Positions 14,205 to 14,805 of a stretch of 14,805 bases of DNA are shown here, in pieces; the first letter of the stretch is position 1, and each line of letters opens with the position of its first letter. Source of the DNA: an uncultured Eubacterium sp. (GTDB lineage: Bacteria; Bacillota; Clostridia; Lachnospirales; Lachnospiraceae). The notes under the pieces are model-generated. The model did not search any database and was not told the origin of the DNA. It worked only from the letters and a program-made list of their open reading frames with translations. The stretch is taken from NCBI GenBank assembly GCA_910585745.1, contig CAJUFM010000072.1, forward strand, positions 1-14,805. Direction: 5' to 3'. The position numbers and the translations under genes are program-made.

Positions 14205-14378
14205 TTATACTTTCTGTAGCTTATTTTCCTCTATCTCCTGCTGAAATGCCCTGCCTTTCTTATTGTAATAATCCATACGTTCCTGTGGGGTCATATCTTT
14301 TGTGAGATAATAATTATATTCCCGCAGCTTATGAATATCATCAATTGTAAAATCAGGACTGAGAACTGGTTCTTCCAT
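14205..14378 (-). CDS. Small hypothetical protein, 57 residues
   Basis: ORF with the sequence start MEEPVLSPDFTIDDIHKLRE and a middle YNYYLTKDMTPQERMDYYNK. The ATG at 14378 has GAGGG 6 nt upstream; a second in-frame ATG lies at 14384. The composition (charged, amphipathic helices) and position at the head of a row of toxin-antitoxin-type genes suggest an antitoxin-like protein. From memory similar FTIDDIHK proteins occur next to toxin genes in Firmicutes, but no partner toxin is beside it here and I cannot check. Function unknown. Confidence 0.6.
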   Translation of the reverse strand: MEEPVLSPDFTIDDIHKLREYNYYLTKDMTPQERMDYYNKKGRAFQQEIEENKLQKV

Positions 14379-14719
14379 AACCATCCCTCACTTTCTAATA
14401 AAACCGTTATCTATTACAGTATACTAAAATACTGCCAAATTATCAATTTCTACTTTCTTTCAAAGAATAAAACCACCACCCCTTTTCTACTATCAAGATT
14501 GATGGTTTTCATATCCATTATTTTAATTCTACTTGTATCAGGGCTTATGGTAATATTATCAGTGCTCCATTGTGCACCATCTAGTGCACCATTTTTCAAA
14601 AATCTATATGAATTTACATGAAAATATATTAGAATGTCAAAGCCAATACATCCAGTATTCATGGGCTTTCAGGGGATTTTATGGAATAATGCGGAAATCC
14701 ATGAAACCAGCATACAGAT
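14379..14719. other. Right end of the element, no gene
   Basis: AT-rich stretch with no supported gene; the 70-residue frame at 14450-14662 runs through the arm-type repeats, has no ribosome site and no recognisable similarity. The stretch holds the right arm-type repeats. Confidence 0.6.
14562..14592. repeat. Right arm-type integrase binding repeats (three copies)
   Basis: GTGCTCCAT at 14562-14570 (one mismatch), GTGCACCAT at 14572-14580 and GTGCACCAT at 14584-14592. The last two have the same spacing and orientation as the left pair at 7817-7837. Confidence 0.65.
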
Positions 14720-14737
14720 TACGATTCCTAGTTGCAT
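14669..14737 (-). pseudogene. Chimeric ychF 5' remnant at the right attachment site
   Basis: The native ychF leader and first six codons (MQLGIV) are joined to element DNA and give a 22-residue frame ending at TGA (14669). It keeps the AAGGAGG ribosome site and would be translated from the native ychF promoter beyond the window. Confidence 0.6.
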
Positions 14738-14805
14738 TATTCTAATCCTCCTTGTTTTGCGAAGCAAAATCCGAGCCTCCGGCGAGGAGAGGATTTTCTC
14801 CTTCT
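14720..14805. repeat. Right attachment-site repeat (attR)
   Basis: Repeats 7685-7770 with one mismatch (A at 14739) and continues past the window end, so the true repeat length is at least 86 bp. It holds the native ychF leader, start codon and first codons. Confidence 0.85.

Larger units (their letters stand above)
7685..14805. mobile_element. Degenerate Tn916/Tn1549-like integrative conjugative element inserted in the 5' end of ychF
   Basis: The element is bounded by a direct repeat (7685-7770 and 14720-14805) offset by 7035 bp, which is the element length counted from one repeat copy to the next. It carries int and xis at the ychF-proximal end, a sigma-70-like factor and an HTH_16-type protein next to them, a VirD4/TraG coupling protein, two toxin-antitoxin pairs and a broken rhuM. 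There is no relaxase, VirB4-like ATPase, peptidase or replication gene, and int, traG and rhuM all appear to have lost internal blocks. It is best read as a non-mobile remnant of a much larger element. The right boundary repeat reaches the window edge, so its full extent is unknown. Confidence 0.85.

Noticed and set aside
14450..14662. 70-residue minus-strand frame
   Set aside because: Runs through the arm-type repeats, has no ribosome site and no recognisable pattern.

Overview
The window looks like a chromosomal segment of a Gram-positive gut-type clostridium, most likely Lachnospiraceae. The reasons are strong AGGAGG-type ribosome sites on nearly every gene, secreted GH43 glycosidases (one with a BspA-like leucine-rich tail), PdxS/PdxT vitamin B6 synthesis, and a Tn916/Tn1549-flavoured conjugative-element remnant. 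The family is an inference; there is no rRNA or other decisive marker. Every gene I accept is on the minus strand, so the window reads from right to left in gene order.

The left part (1-7702) is the resident chromosome. It holds two neighbouring GH43 arabinoxylan-type glycosidase genes, both damaged. One (1999-3551) is split and has probably lost an internal block. The other (161-1984) is nearly complete but loses its last strand to a one-base frameshift near 169-175. Upstream come pdxT and pdxS, the two subunits of PLP synthase, then lgt (prolipoprotein diacylglyceryl transferase) and ychF (Obg-type ATPase). These four housekeeping genes look intact, with their catalytic residues in place.

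The right part (about 7685-14805) is a degenerate integrative element inserted exactly at the 5' end of ychF. A direct repeat of at least 86 bp with one mismatch flanks it, offset by 7035 bp, and the right copy runs off the window. The repeat carries the first codons of ychF, its ribosome site and a hairpin leader, so ychF keeps its start but is cut off from its native promoter. Inside, in transcription order, are: a short ORF, a broken rhuM, a RelB/RelE-type toxin-antitoxin pair, a VirD4/TraG coupling protein, a Phd/RelE pair with a near-consensus promoter, a sigma-70-like factor, a conjugative-transposon HTH protein, a structured noncoding region, a Tn916-like excisionase and a tyrosine integrase. 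There is no relaxase, VirB4 or other mating-pore gene.

The most striking features are as follows. (1) The integration site is the start of ychF, and the element apparently carries a mimic of the ychF leader. (2) int, traG, rhuM and one GH43 gene each appear to lack an internal block, while adjacent core genes are intact; int has lost the catalytic Arg I region, so the element is probably locked in place. (3) Duplicated GTGCACCAT arm-type sites lie just inside both ends. (4) A 367-bp noncoding region upstream of xis contains several inverted repeats. (5) Compact palindromic hairpins sit directly in front of the ribosome sites of unrelated genes. The two toxin-antitoxin modules may explain why such a decayed element persists.
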